From NCBI GenBank assembly GCA_963784675.1, contig CAWASE010000013.1, forward strand, positions 248,001 through 312,000: 64,000 bases of DNA, read 5' to 3'. Position numbers and translations under genes: made by a program. Shown piece after piece: positions 36,443-44,507 of the stretch. The DNA comes from SCTD01 sp963784675 (GTDB lineage Bacteria > Actinomycetota > Actinomycetes > Mycobacteriales > SCTD01). The notes below the pieces were generated by a model, which ran no database searches, was not told where the DNA came from, and saw only the letters and a program-made list of their open reading frames with translations. Every line of letters starts with the position of its first letter. The stretch's first letter is position 1.

Positions 36443-37165
36443 ATGGGGCTGGGCAAGCGGTTGTCCGCGCTGTTCGCGCGCGAGCAGGACCCGCAGGAGG
36501 TCCTGGACGCGTCCTACGACCGGCAGCAGCAGCTCCTGCAGCAGACCCGTCGCGGCGCGGCCGACGTCGCGACGTCCGCACGCCGCCTCGAGCTGCAGCT
36601 GCGCCAGCTGGAGACCGAGGCCGACTCCCTGCACGACGACGCCACCGCTGCGGTGCGCGGTGGCGACGACGACCGTGCGCGCGCCCTGCTCACGCGCCGG
36701 GCCGGGCTGCTCCAGCAGGTCGAGGAGCTGCGCCCGCAGCAGCAGCAGCTGGCGACGCAGCAGGAGACGCTCGAGACCGCCGTGTCCAGGCTGGCGGCGA
36801 AGGTCGAGGCGTTCCGCGGGCAGAAGGAGGCGCTGTCGGCCGGCCTCACCGCCGCGCAGGCGCAGGAGAAGGTCGGACAGGCGCTGGCCGGCGTCGACGA
36901 AGAGCTGGGCGACGTGGGCTTCGCGCTGCAGCGGGCGCGCGAGCGCACCGACGCCGCGCAGGCCCGGGCCGGAGCGCTCGAGGAGCTCGCCGAGATCAGC
37001 AGCACCAGCCGCCTCACGCCGGGGGAGGCCGCGCAGCGCACCCTCGCCCAGCTCTCCGGCGGCGGTGTCGAGGACGAGCTGGCGGCGCTCCGAGGCGATC
37101 GCGCCCTCCCCGGCCCGCTCGGGCTGCCGCCGACCTCCACGACCAGCGCCCAGGAGCAGCAGTGA
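36443..37165 (+). CDS. pspA: PspA/IM30-family membrane-stress protein
   Basis: A 240-residue, almost fully helical protein from ATG 36443 with a GGAGG ribosome site. PspA/IM30 proteins assemble on the inner face of the membrane under stress. Marks are 'EQDPQEVLDASYDRQQQLLQ', a long Gln/Glu-rich coiled coil and 'ALSAGLTAAQAQEKVGQALA'. It is the first gene of a four-gene operon, with GTGA/ATGA overlaps throughout, so the four proteins are probably made in step. Confidence 0.93.
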   Translation: MGLGKRLSALFAREQDPQEVLDASYDRQQQLLQQTRRGAADVATSARRLELQLRQLETEADSLHDDATAAVRGGDDDRARALLTRRAGLLQQVEELRPQQQQLATQQETLETAVSRLAAKVEAFRGQKEALSAGLTAAQAQEKVGQALAGVDEELGDVGFALQRARERTDAAQARAGALEELAEISSTSRLTPGEAAQRTLAQLSGGGVEDELAALRGDRALPGPLGLPPTSTTSAQEQQ

Positions 37166-37440
37166 TCGTCCGTATCCTCGGGGAGGGGCAGTTCGACCTG
37201 CCCGACAGCGCCCTCGACGCCCTCAACGCGCTCGACGCCGTGGCCGAGAGCGCGGTCGACGCCGACGACCAGCCGGCCTTCACCGCAGCGCTCACGGCGC
37301 TGCTCGACGCGGTCCGCCGCCTCGGTGCGCCGACCGCTCCGGACCTGCTCGTCCCGTCGTCGTTCGTCCTGCCCCCTGCGGACGTCACCCTCGCCGAGGT
37401 GCGCCACCTGTTCGAGGCCGACGGGCTGGTGCCCGGATGA
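37162..37440 (+). CDS. pspAA: PspA-associated protein PspAA
   Basis: A 92-residue protein from GTG 37162, in a GTGA overlap with pspA. The start 'VIVRILGEGQFDLPDSALDA' and the end 'VTLAEVRHLFEADGLVPG' match the small PspAA domain found next to PspA in actinobacteria and archaea. Its role is not settled; the linkage suggests an adaptor or regulator of PspA assembly. Confidence 0.92.
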   Translation: MIVRILGEGQFDLPDSALDALNALDAVAESAVDADDQPAFTAALTALLDAVRRLGAPTAPDLLVPSSFVLPPADVTLAEVRHLFEADGLVPG

Positions 37441-38384
37441 GCAGCCGCCGCGGCCGGTTCGCCGCCGACAGCGGGCTGACCTCGCGGATGCTGCTCGTGC
37501 TCTTCCTGCTCGGGCTGCTGTACGTCGTCGCGATCGGTGCGCTCATCGGCCTCGGGATCAGCCCGGTGGTGGTGCTCGTGGTGGTCGGCGGGTTCTTCGT
37601 CTTCCAGTACGTCGCCAGCGACAAGATCGCGCTGTACGCGATGAACGGTCGGCTGGTCGAGCCTGCGGAGGCCGCTGAGCTGCACGGGGTCATCGACCGG
37701 CTCTGCGCGCTGTCGGACACCCCGAAGCCGCGCGTGGCCGTCGCCGACAGCGACGTGCCCAACGCCTTCGCCACCGGGCGCAGCCCGTCCAAGGCCGTCG
37801 TCTGCGTGACCACCGGCCTGCTGCGGCGGCTCGAGCCGGACGAGCTGGAGGGCGTGCTCGCGCACGAGCTGTCGCACGTCGCGCACCGCGACGTCGCCGT
37901 GATGACCATCGCCTCCTTCCTCGGCGTCCTGTCCGGGCTCATCACCCGCTTCGTGCTGCAGTCGATGGCCTTCGGCGGCTTCGGCCAGGGCTACGGCGGT
38001 CGCGGCTACGGTCGCGACCGCAGCGACAACCGCGACAGCAACAGCGGCATCCCGATCGTCATCGCCGTGATCGTGGTGTCGGCCCTGGTCTACGCCGTCA
38101 GCTTCCTGCTCATCCGGGCGCTGTCGCGCTACCGCGAGCTGTCGGCCGACCGCACGGCCGCGCAGCTCACCGGCCGGCCGTCCTCGCTCGCCTCGGCCCT
38201 GACGAAGGTCACCGGCGAGATGGCCCGCGTCCCCACCCGCGACCTGCGCGAGGCCGAGCCGTTCAACGCCTTCTTCTTCACCCCGGCGCTGGCGCAGGGC
38301 TTCAGCCTGTCCTCGCTGTTCTCCACCCACCCGTCGCTGGACACCCGGCTGGCGCAGCTGGCGAAGATGTCGGCGACGTCATGA
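37437..38384 (+). CDS. htpX: HtpX-family membrane zinc metalloprotease
   Basis: A 315-residue M48 protease from ATG 37437 (ATGA overlap). It has two N-terminal membrane helices, the zinc motif HExxH as 'LAHELSHVAHRDVAVMT', a Gly/Tyr/Arg-rich loop ('FGQGYGGRGYGRDR'), two more helices and the third zinc ligand in 'YRELSADRTAAQLTG'. HtpX clears misfolded membrane proteins. The coupling with pspA places it in the same stress response. Confidence 0.95.
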   Translation: MSSRRGRFAADSGLTSRMLLVLFLLGLLYVVAIGALIGLGISPVVVLVVVGGFFVFQYVASDKIALYAMNGRLVEPAEAAELHGVIDRLCALSDTPKPRVAVADSDVPNAFATGRSPSKAVVCVTTGLLRRLEPDELEGVLAHELSHVAHRDVAVMTIASFLGVLSGLITRFVLQSMAFGGFGQGYGGRGYGRDRSDNRDSNSGIPIVIAVIVVSALVYAVSFLLIRALSRYRELSADRTAAQLTGRPSSLASALTKVTGEMARVPTRDLREAEPFNAFFFTPALAQGFSLSSLFSTHPSLDTRLAQLAKMSATS

Positions 38385-38950
38385 CGTTCCTCGACGCGCT
38401 GCTGGGGCGCAAGAAGCCGGTGCCGCCGGACCTCGACGCCCTGTTCGCGCTGCCGTCGGCGGCGGTCGGCCTGCAGGCCTCCCTGGCGCTCGTGCCGACC
38501 GGCCTCGGGTCGGTCTGCATCAAGCCGGTGGAGGGTGCCGCCTTCACCCGCACCCAGACCGAGGTGCAGGCGCTGCTGCGCGTCGACGACACCTCCCGCG
38601 TCGACGTCACGCGCGACGACTACGGCTATGCCTGGACGACGGTCGCCGCCGACCGGAGCCGGCTGCCCGACGTCGTCAGTGCGCTGCACGCGGCCAACAC
38701 CACCTACGCCCGCGACGAGTTCGGGACCGGCCTGCTCTGCTCGCTGGTGGGCTTCCAGGGCCCGGACGGGCGAGCGGTCGCGCTGGTCTACCTCTACAAG
38801 CGGGGGACGTTCTACCCGTTCGCCCCGCGCGGCGCACAGCAGCGCGACACGGCCCTGGAGCTGCAGGTGCGCGCCGCGATCGGTGCTGACCTCAAGATCG
38901 AGCCGGACCTGTCCCGCTGGTTCCCGGTCTGGGGTGCTCCGGGGCTGTGA
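38381..38950 (+). CDS. pspAB: PspA-associated protein PspAB
   Basis: A 189-residue protein from ATG 38381 (ATGA overlap with htpX). It begins 'MTFLDALLGRKKPVPPDLDA' and has 'RDDYGYAWTTVAADRSRLPD', 'ALVYLYKRGTFYPFAP' and 'DLKIEPDLSRWFPVWGAPGL', the PspAB pattern. It closes the pspA operon. Its stop lies in the first unit of a degenerate tandem repeat. Confidence 0.92.
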   Translation: MTFLDALLGRKKPVPPDLDALFALPSAAVGLQASLALVPTGLGSVCIKPVEGAAFTRTQTEVQALLRVDDTSRVDVTRDDYGYAWTTVAADRSRLPDVVSALHAANTTYARDEFGTGLLCSLVGFQGPDGRAVALVYLYKRGTFYPFAPRGAQQRDTALELQVRAAIGADLKIEPDLSRWFPVWGAPGL

Positions 38951-39037
38951 CGTCCCGGGCTGTGACGTCCCGGGCTGTGACGTCCGGGCGTGACGTTCGG
39001 GCTGTGACGTCCGCGCGGTGACGTCCGCGCGGTGACC
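38945..39037. repeat. Degenerate tandem array with TGACGTCC core
   Basis: Six copies of a 13-15 bp unit, 'CTGTGACGTCCCGGG' and variants, fill the gap between the convergent pspAB and ROK kinase genes. The first two are identical, and later ones drift to 'CGGTGACGTCCGCG'. The core TGACGT(C/T)C is kept in every full copy. Too irregular for a CRISPR; it may act in termination or protein binding. Confidence 0.85.
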
Positions 39038-39039
39038 CG

Positions 39040-39915
39040 TCAGAGCGTCCCGACGTCGTGGCCGAGCAGCTGCAGCGCCAGCGCGCCGGCGCCGATCAGC
39101 GGCGCGTCCCGGCCGAGCCCCACCGGCGCGATGCGGCAGCCGTCCGTCGAGCTCAACCGGCTGGTCGCGCGTAGGCCCCGGCTGGCGGCCGAGAAGAACG
39201 GTCCGCCGTAGCCGAGGGCCACCGACCCGCCGATGGCGACCAGCGACAGGTCCAGCAGGTTCACCACCGACGCCAGCCCCTGACCCAGCAGCCGGCCGGC
39301 CCGCAGCACCTCCGCCATCGGCGCCCGGGCGGCCGGCGCGCCGGTGCGGGCGGCGATCGCCGTGCCGCTGATCTCGGCCTCCAGGCACCCCTGCCCGCCG
39401 CAGGAGCACGGCGCACCGTCCGGCACCACGACCACGTGACCGATGAAGCCGGCGTTGCCTGCCCGGCCGTGCAGCAGCCGTCCGTCGAGCACGAGCCCGC
39501 CGCCGACGCCGGTGGACACCACCATCGCCAGGTAGTCGCGGGTGCCTGCGGCCGCGCCCTTCCACCCCTCGCCGACGGCCAGCGCCTTCGCGTCGCCGTC
39601 GACGACCACCGGCATCCGGAGCGCCCGCTCCAGCCGGGCGTGCAGCGGGAACTGCCGCCAGGCGGGCATGTTCAGCGGCGAGACCGCCTCGCCTCCCCGG
39701 GTCATCGGACCCGTCGTCCCGACTCCGGCGGCCGCGACCCCCTCGGGCGAGACCTGCTGCACCGCTGACAGGACGGCGGCCAGCAGCACCTCGGGATCCT
39801 CGCCCCGCGGCGTCAGGGCGGTCGCCGAGCGGTGCAGGACACCGTCGCCGTCGAGGATGCCGGCGGCGATCTTCGTGGCGCCGATGTCGATCGCCAGGAC
39901 GGTCTGCGCGGGCAC
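39040..39915 (-). CDS. ROK-family sugar kinase
   Basis: A 291-residue kinase from GTG 39915. The ATP site is 'LAIDIGATKIAAGILDGDG', the ROK zinc signature 'CSCGGQGCLEAEISGTAIA' and the catalytic Asp in 'VDGDAKALAVGEGW'. 'VVSTGVGGGLVLDGRLLHGR' is the substrate loop. It resembles glucokinases and N-acetylmannosamine kinases; nothing nearby tells the sugar. No helix-turn-helix is present, so it is a kinase and not a repressor. Confidence 0.93.
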   Translation of the reverse strand: MPAQTVLAIDIGATKIAAGILDGDGVLHRSATALTPRGEDPEVLLAAVLSAVQQVSPEGVAAAGVGTTGPMTRGGEAVSPLNMPAWRQFPLHARLERALRMPVVVDGDAKALAVGEGWKGAAAGTRDYLAMVVSTGVGGGLVLDGRLLHGRAGNAGFIGHVVVVPDGAPCSCGGQGCLEAEISGTAIAARTGAPAARAPMAEVLRAGRLLGQGLASVVNLLDLSLVAIGGSVALGYGGPFFSAASRGLRATSRLSSTDGCRIAPVGLGRDAPLIGAGALALQLLGHDVGTL

Positions 39916-39943
39916 CCTCAGCGGGACGCCGGGCGAGACCGGC

Positions 39944-40171
39944 TCACTGCATCGCCTCCAGCATCCCCATCATGTCCTTGCAGGCCGGACAGACGGGGAA
40001 CTTGTCGGGATCGCGGCCCGGCAGCCAGGTCTTGCCGCAGAGGGCCACCACCGGGACACCGTCGACCGCGCTGCGCAGGATGTCCTCCTTGCGCACGTAG
40101 TGGCTGTAGCGCTCGTCGTCGCCGTCGTCCAGCCGTGGCTCGACGACAGGCCTGGTGTCCAGCTCGGTCAT
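39944..40171 (-). CDS. DUF3039 protein
   Basis: A 75-residue protein from ATG 40171. It matches the actinobacterial DUF3039 family: 'YSHYVRKEDILRSAVDG', 'VVALCGKTWLPGRDPDKFPV' and 'CPACKDMMG', with three Cys that may bind zinc. The function is unknown. Its leaderless -10 (TAGGAT) contains the TAG stop codon of the upstream GGDEF-EAL gene. Confidence 0.9.
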   Translation of the reverse strand: MTELDTRPVVEPRLDDGDDERYSHYVRKEDILRSAVDGVPVVALCGKTWLPGRDPDKFPVCPACKDMMGMLEAMQ

Positions 40172-40186
40172 GCCGCTGATCCTAGG
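40172..40186 (-). promoter_or_regulatory. Leaderless promoter -10 (TAGGAT) of the DUF3039 gene
   Basis: CCTAGGATCAGCGGC on the minus strand ends directly at the ATG. The first TAG of TAGGAT (40184-40182) is also the stop codon of the GGDEF-EAL gene. The same 15 bases precede the Lsr2-domain gene at 21631. Confidence 0.7.
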
Positions 40187-42224
40187 CCCGGGCCCCGGAG
40201 GCGGTCACGGGGACGGGGGGCGTGCGCAGCGGGCGCTGGTAGTCGCGCAGCCAGGGCCACAGGGTCTCCGGCGGCATGGGGCGGGACAGGTGATAGCCCT
40301 GGATGACGTCGCAGCCCAGCGCCCGCAGCATCGACCACGTCGCAGCGTCCTCGACGCCTTCGGCCACCAGGCTCAGGCCCAGGTTGTGACCGAGCTCGAT
40401 CGTCGAACGGACGATCACGGCGTCGTTGCTGTTGCTGGTCATGGCGAACACGAACGAGCGGTCGATCTTGAGCTCGTTGGCCTCCAGCCGCTTGAGATAG
40501 GCGAGCGAGGAGTAGCCGGTCCCGAAGTCGTCGATCGACAGCACGACCCCCAGGTCGCGCAGCAGCCCGAGCACGTTCATCGTCCGGGTGGGGTCGGCCA
40601 TGATGGACGTCTCGGTGACCTCGAGCGTCAGCCGCGACGGTGGCACGCCCCACCGGCCGAGCAGCGAGGCCACCTGTCGGGGCAGGTCCAGGTCGGTCAG
40701 CAGCCGCACCGACAGGTTCACCGCGACGCCGAGGGCGTGGCCGGCGTCGTGCAGCTGGCGGGCCACCTGCAGCGACTGGTCCAGCACCTCCAGCGTCAGC
40801 GGGCCGATCAGCCCGGAGTTCTCGGCGATGGTGATGAACTCGTCCGGGTACACCAGGCCGCGCGCCGGGTGCTGCCAGCGGACGAGCGCCTCCAGCCCGA
40901 CCAGCGCCCCGCCGTCGGCGGCACACTTGGGCTGGTAGTGCACGCGCAGCTCGCCCCGTTCGATGCCCTCGCGCAGCTGACCGAGCAGCGCCAGCTTCTC
41001 CAGGCTGTGCTGGTCCTCGCTGGCCGAGTAGACCTCGTAGCGCCCGCGGTGCTCCTTGGCCGAGTACAGCGCGACATCGGCCCGCTGCAGCAGCGTCGTC
41101 GCCTCGTTGCCGTGGTCGGGCGCCAGGGCGATACCGACGCTGGCCTGCACGTCCAGCCGCACCCCGTCGATCGTGAACGGTTGCGCCAGCGCCTGGACGA
41201 TGCGGCGGGCGACGTCCTCGGCGTCGGCGAGCCCCGGCAGGTCGGTGGCCAGGACGGCGAACTCGTCGCCACCGAGGCGGGCGACGGAGTCCCCGTCGCG
41301 CAGGGCGTCGCGCAGGCGTCGGCCGACCTCGCACAGCAGCAGGTCGCCGACGTAGTGGCCCAGCGTGTCGTTGATCTCCTTGAAGTGGTCCAGGTCGATG
41401 AGCAGCACGGCGGTGCTGAGGCCGGACCGGCCGGCGTCGTCCAGCACCCGCGCCGTGCGCTGCTGGAGCATGACGCGGTTGGGCAGCCCGGTCAGCGCGT
41501 CGTGCAGCGACTCGCGCTCGCGGTCGGCGGCCAGCTTCGCGCTGCGGTGCACCGCGGCGATGGGCAGCAGCATGAGCGGCAGCATGAGCAGCGAGAAGTC
41601 CAGCGCCACGATGACGACGGGGGCGAAGCTGAGCAGCACGCCCGACGTGGAGAGCTGGAAGCGCACGTCGTCACGCAGCAGCGGGACGATCGGCCGGTCC
41701 AGCCACAGCGCCACCACGATGCCGGTGAGGCCGTTGTTGACGACGAAGAAGACGATGCCGGCCGCCAGGGCGGGGGCGACGTCGGTCAGGCCGAAGGCGG
41801 TGTCGTCGGCCAGGTAGCTGCGGCCGGTGAGCAGGCAGAAGGCGAGCCGGGTCGCGGCCGCGCTGATCATCAGCTGGCTGATGTTGAAGGCGATCCGGCG
41901 CAGGTCCTTGCCGCGCCGCAGGTCGTCCCAGCCGGCGCTGAGGATCTGTGCGGGGATCAGCAGCCAGACCGGGCCCAGGACCGCTACGGCCAGGATGAAG
42001 GTCGCGGAGATGGTGACCTCGTCGGACTCCTCGTCACCCCGCGAGATCATGATCGGCTGGGACTCGCCGATCACCATGCAGGCGAGCAGGACGAGCACCG
42101 TCAGGCTGGGACGGGACACCCCCTCGCCGAGGATGCGGTGGCTGAGGTCGAGCAGGACCAGCGCGCCGCCGGTCAGGACGGCGCCGATGTACAGGGACAG
42201 CCGCGGGGGGACCCGGAGGGTCAT
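40182..42224 (-). CDS. GGDEF-EAL cyclic-di-GMP turnover protein
   Basis: A 680-residue membrane protein from ATG 42224. The first ~245 residues hold several hydrophobic helices (a MASE-like sensor). Then a diguanylate cyclase domain with intact signature in 'VARLGGDEFAVLA' (near residue 320) and a phosphodiesterase domain with intact 'GLEALVRWQHPARG', 'VNLSVRLL', 'EVTETSIM', 'IDDFGTGYSSLAYLKRL' and 'VAEGVEDAATW'. Both activities are possible on motif grounds. An AGGAGAGGG ribosome site lies ~10-14 nt upstream, preceded by a hairpin and two tiny ORFs. Confidence 0.95.
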   Translation of the reverse strand: MTLRVPPRLSLYIGAVLTGGALVLLDLSHRILGEGVSRPSLTVLVLLACMVIGESQPIMISRGDEESDEVTISATFILAVAVLGPVWLLIPAQILSAGWDDLRRGKDLRRIAFNISQLMISAAATRLAFCLLTGRSYLADDTAFGLTDVAPALAAGIVFFVVNNGLTGIVVALWLDRPIVPLLRDDVRFQLSTSGVLLSFAPVVIVALDFSLLMLPLMLLPIAAVHRSAKLAADRERESLHDALTGLPNRVMLQQRTARVLDDAGRSGLSTAVLLIDLDHFKEINDTLGHYVGDLLLCEVGRRLRDALRDGDSVARLGGDEFAVLATDLPGLADAEDVARRIVQALAQPFTIDGVRLDVQASVGIALAPDHGNEATTLLQRADVALYSAKEHRGRYEVYSASEDQHSLEKLALLGQLREGIERGELRVHYQPKCAADGGALVGLEALVRWQHPARGLVYPDEFITIAENSGLIGPLTLEVLDQSLQVARQLHDAGHALGVAVNLSVRLLTDLDLPRQVASLLGRWGVPPSRLTLEVTETSIMADPTRTMNVLGLLRDLGVVLSIDDFGTGYSSLAYLKRLEANELKIDRSFVFAMTSNSNDAVIVRSTIELGHNLGLSLVAEGVEDAATWSMLRALGCDVIQGYHLSRPMPPETLWPWLRDYQRPLRTPPVPVTASGARA

Positions 42225-42262
42225 CGTTGTGGGTCCCTCTCCTGCTGGCGGGGCTGGTGCGA

Positions 42263-42294
42263 CGCCCGACCCCGGAGCGTCCCGGGGTCGGGCG
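42263..42294 (-). terminator. 13-bp hairpin in the leader of the GGDEF-EAL gene
   Basis: A perfect 13-bp G+C-rich stem (CGCCCGACCCCGG / CCGGGGTCGGGCG) with a 6-nt loop. On the minus strand it begins 5 nt after the stop of an 8-codon ORF and ends 38 nt before the GGDEF-EAL start. It can act as a terminator or attenuator. Confidence 0.75.
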
Positions 42295-42299
42295 ACGGA

Positions 42300-42326
42300 T
42301 CACCACTTGTGGCTGGCGTTCCTCAC
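42300..42326 (-). CDS. 8-codon leader ORF (MRNASHKW)
   Basis: GTG 42326 follows AGGAGA (42337-42332) with a 5-nt spacer and encodes MRNASHKW, then TGA. The strong ribosome site makes translation likely despite the tiny size. It ends directly before the 13-bp hairpin, as leader peptides do. No match to a known peptide comes to mind. Confidence 0.45.
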   Translation of the reverse strand: MRNASHKW

Positions 42327-42388
42327 AAAGCTCTCCTGGTGTCTCGGGACGGCTGGCGCCGCCTTGAGCGGAAAGGACGGAACAGTGC

Positions 42389-42427
42389 TCACCAACGCAC
42401 TGCGAGGCGTCGCGTTCGACGCTGCAT
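42389..42427 (-). CDS. 12-codon basic leader ORF (MQRRTRRLAVRW)
   Basis: ATG 42427 is preceded by GAAGGAGGA, a near-perfect ribosome site, with 6-7 nt spacing. The product MQRRTRRLAVRW has five Arg in twelve residues and, like the following 8-mer, ends in Trp-stop. It lies 62 nt upstream of the second tiny ORF. Translation is inferred from the ribosome site only. Confidence 0.45.
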   Translation of the reverse strand: MQRRTRRLAVRW

Positions 42428-42600
42428 GGCTTTCCTCCTTCGCAGCGAGGGCCGGCTGTGCACCGGCCGTCCGGACTGGTCCCCGCACTGTTCGACAGGT
42501 TTGCCGCTGGAGATAAGGGCCGTTCGGCCCATCGTCGGCACTTCACCTGCAGGCTCCATCTGCCGAGACCTCCGGAGACCCACCCGACAGGAGGCGAGCG
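42428..42600. other. Divergent leader region with small inverted repeats
   Basis: The 376-nt gap between the GGDEF-EAL gene and the MFS gene holds, besides the tiny ORFs and the hairpin, small inverted repeats at 42450-42468 (GGCCGG / CCGGCC) and 42517-42530 (GGGCCG / CGGCCC). A TTATCT on the minus strand near 42515 could be a -10. AGGAGG before 42601 is the ribosome site of the MFS gene. I recognise no known riboswitch. Confidence 0.5.
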
Positions 42601-44178
42601 GTGAACCGGTATGCGGCGGTGCTGCGGCGCCCGGGGATCGCCGTCGCCCTGCTGCCGTACCTGCTCGCGCGGGTCGCCAGCGCCATGGTCATGCTGTCGC
42701 TGCTGCTGCACGTGGAGCAGCGACAGGGGTCCTTCGTCATCGCCGGCCTGGTGACCGGCGCGTTCGCGGCGTCGGTCGCGGTGGTCGCTCCCGTCCTGGG
42801 TCGGGCCGTCGACGCGCACGGTCAGACTCCGGTGCTGGTGGTCTGCGGGCTGGTGCACCCCCTCGCCCTGCTGCTCGTCGTGCACGGGGCCGGTGATCCG
42901 TCGTCGCTGCTCACGGCGCCCGGTGCGGCGCTGGCCGGTGCGACGCTGCCGCCGCTGGCCGCCTGCATGCGGTCGCTGTGGCCGCGCCTGGTGAACCAGG
43001 ACCAGCAGTCGACGGCCTTCGCCGTCGAGTCGATCGTCGTGGAGATCTGCGAGCTGGGTGGTCCGCTGCTCGTCGGCGGGCTGGTGGTGCTGATCGATCC
43101 CGGTGCGGCCGTCCTCGTCGCCGCGGCCCTGTCCGGGCTGGGCACGTTGTTGTTCGCCGCCACCCCGGCCTCGCGGCAGCGGCTGGTCGAGCGTCGTGGC
43201 CCGCGGGTGGGCCGGAGCCCGCTGGCGGTGCGCGGGGTGCGCCGGCTGGTGCTGGTCGTGGGTCTGGGCGTCGCGGCGGTGGCCTCGCTGGAGGTGTCCC
43301 TGGCAGCTTTCGCCTCCGAGCGCGGCACGCCGGGCATCGCCGGCTGGCTCATCGGGGCCTGGATCGTCGGGTCGTTGCTCGCGGGATGGTGCTACGGCGC
43401 CCGCGCCTGGAAGGTGCCGCTGCCGCGCCAGCTGCCGGTGCTGCTGCTGCTCGGCGCGGTCACCGGACTCGCGCCGCTGCTGGCCGTGGGGCCGTTGTCG
43501 ATGGCCGCCGCGCTGGTCCTGGCGGGCGTCTACCTCGCGCCCAGCACGGCCGCGCAGTTCACCCTGCTGTCCGAGCTGGCCCCGGACCGGCGTCGGACCG
43601 AAGCCTTCACCTGGGCCAGCACGGCCGCTTTCCTGGGCATCGCCGTCGGCAACCTGGCGGCCGGACCGGTCGTGGAGCTCGGCGGCTACCGCTCCGGTGT
43701 GCTGGTGTCGGTCAGCCTGCTGTCGCTCGCCGCCGTCACCGCCTACCGCGGACGCTTCCGGTTGGGCCTGCCGCGGCCGACGGCCACCACCGTGCAGATC
43801 GAGCTGTACGAGGCCGCGCGTGCCCAGGTGGACGTGGAGCGCCAGGGTCGGGTGGCGGCGACCCGCCGGCACGACGAGCTGGCCCGTCAGCTGGCGCTGC
43901 TGCGGACCGAACGGCGCGCCGCAGACTCCAGCGACCCCATCCGCAACGCCGAGCTCGTCGTGGCCCGGCTCGAGCGGCAGACCGACGAGCTGGTCAGCTC
44001 CGGGGTGCGTCGTCTCGATGCCGCCCTGGCGGACCTGCGGACGCTCGAGCAGCGTCGCGTGGCGGTCCTGGCCGACATCGACCGCCTTCGGCGATCCCTC
44101 ACCGACGATCAGGAGCAGGCGGCGACGTTCGCGAGCGTGACGTCTCTGCCCTTGCAGGTCGGGCACGGCGGTGCCTGA
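42601..44178 (+). CDS. MFS transporter with C-terminal coiled-coil extension
   Basis: A 525-residue protein from GTG 42601 with an AGGAGG ribosome site. Residues 1-400 form about 12 membrane helices of the major facilitator type ('LLPYLLARVASAMVMLSLLL', 'AVDAHGQTPVLVVCG', 'LAPSTAAQFTLLSELAPDRR'). The last ~120 residues are unlike a transporter: charged, helical and Arg/Leu/Glu-rich ('DELARQLALLRTERRAAD', 'ELVVARLERQTDELVS', 'LRTLEQRRVAVLADIDRLRR'), a likely cytosolic coiled coil. The substrate is unknown. Confidence 0.88.
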   Translation: MNRYAAVLRRPGIAVALLPYLLARVASAMVMLSLLLHVEQRQGSFVIAGLVTGAFAASVAVVAPVLGRAVDAHGQTPVLVVCGLVHPLALLLVVHGAGDPSSLLTAPGAALAGATLPPLAACMRSLWPRLVNQDQQSTAFAVESIVVEICELGGPLLVGGLVVLIDPGAAVLVAAALSGLGTLLFAATPASRQRLVERRGPRVGRSPLAVRGVRRLVLVVGLGVAAVASLEVSLAAFASERGTPGIAGWLIGAWIVGSLLAGWCYGARAWKVPLPRQLPVLLLLGAVTGLAPLLAVGPLSMAAALVLAGVYLAPSTAAQFTLLSELAPDRRRTEAFTWASTAAFLGIAVGNLAAGPVVELGGYRSGVLVSVSLLSLAAVTAYRGRFRLGLPRPTATTVQIELYEAARAQVDVERQGRVAATRRHDELARQLALLRTERRAADSSDPIRNAELVVARLERQTDELVSSGVRRLDAALADLRTLEQRRVAVLADIDRLRRSLTDDQEQAATFASVTSLPLQVGHGGA

Positions 44179-44287
44179 GGTCGTGGCGGAGACGCAGACC
44201 GTGCCGGACGGACACTTCGGGCGTATGACGACGATCTCTACGCAAGTGTCATCCCTGGACGGCCCGGTCCGACGTACCGTCGAGGGC

Positions 44288-44452
44288 ATGGCCTCCACGC
44301 CGTCGCCCGCGGATCCGGACCGGGCCCGACGCCGCCTGCAGGCGCTGGACGCGTTGCGGGAGGCCACCGAGCTGCGCGACCGGCTACGACCGCGTGCGCG
44401 CCACCTGCGGCAGGCGCGGGCGCTGCTGCAGGCTCGCACCACCAGGGGCTGA
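44288..44452 (+). CDS. 54-residue helical hypothetical protein
   Basis: From ATG 44288, with a textbook leaderless promoter: TACCGT at 44275-44280, then 7 nt. The product is basic and helical ('RARRRLQALDALREATELRD', 'LRPRARHLRQARALLQARTT'), resembling in composition the coiled-coil tail of the transporter encoded just upstream. No family recognised. The promoter position decides this start over upstream in-frame codons. Confidence 0.6.
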   Translation: MASTPSPADPDRARRRLQALDALREATELRDRLRPRARHLRQARALLQARTTRG

Positions 44453-44507
44453 GCGGCGCCGCAGCGGGTACGGACCCGGGACCGTTCGCGCACCCCTGGA
44501 GCCTGCT

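Noticed and set aside
38945..39037. GCTGTGA units in the tandem array as PhoP boxes
   Set aside because: The period is 13-15 bp instead of 11, and the array lies between the 3' ends of convergent genes.
38945..39037. CRISPR array
   Set aside because: Units are 13-15 bp without unique spacers; no cas genes anywhere in the window.
42300..42488. A 62-codon protein-coding gene on the minus strand
   Set aside because: Its own start has no ribosome site. The strong sites belong to the 12-codon frame in another phase and to an internal GTG that makes the 8-codon ORF.
42428..42600. Cyclic-di-GMP riboswitch in front of the GGDEF-EAL gene
   Set aside because: I do not recognise the conserved core of either known class, and the stems are short.
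40155..42896. A 913-codon open frame on the plus strand
   Set aside because: Antisense to the GGDEF-EAL gene, whose motifs are all intact on the minus strand.
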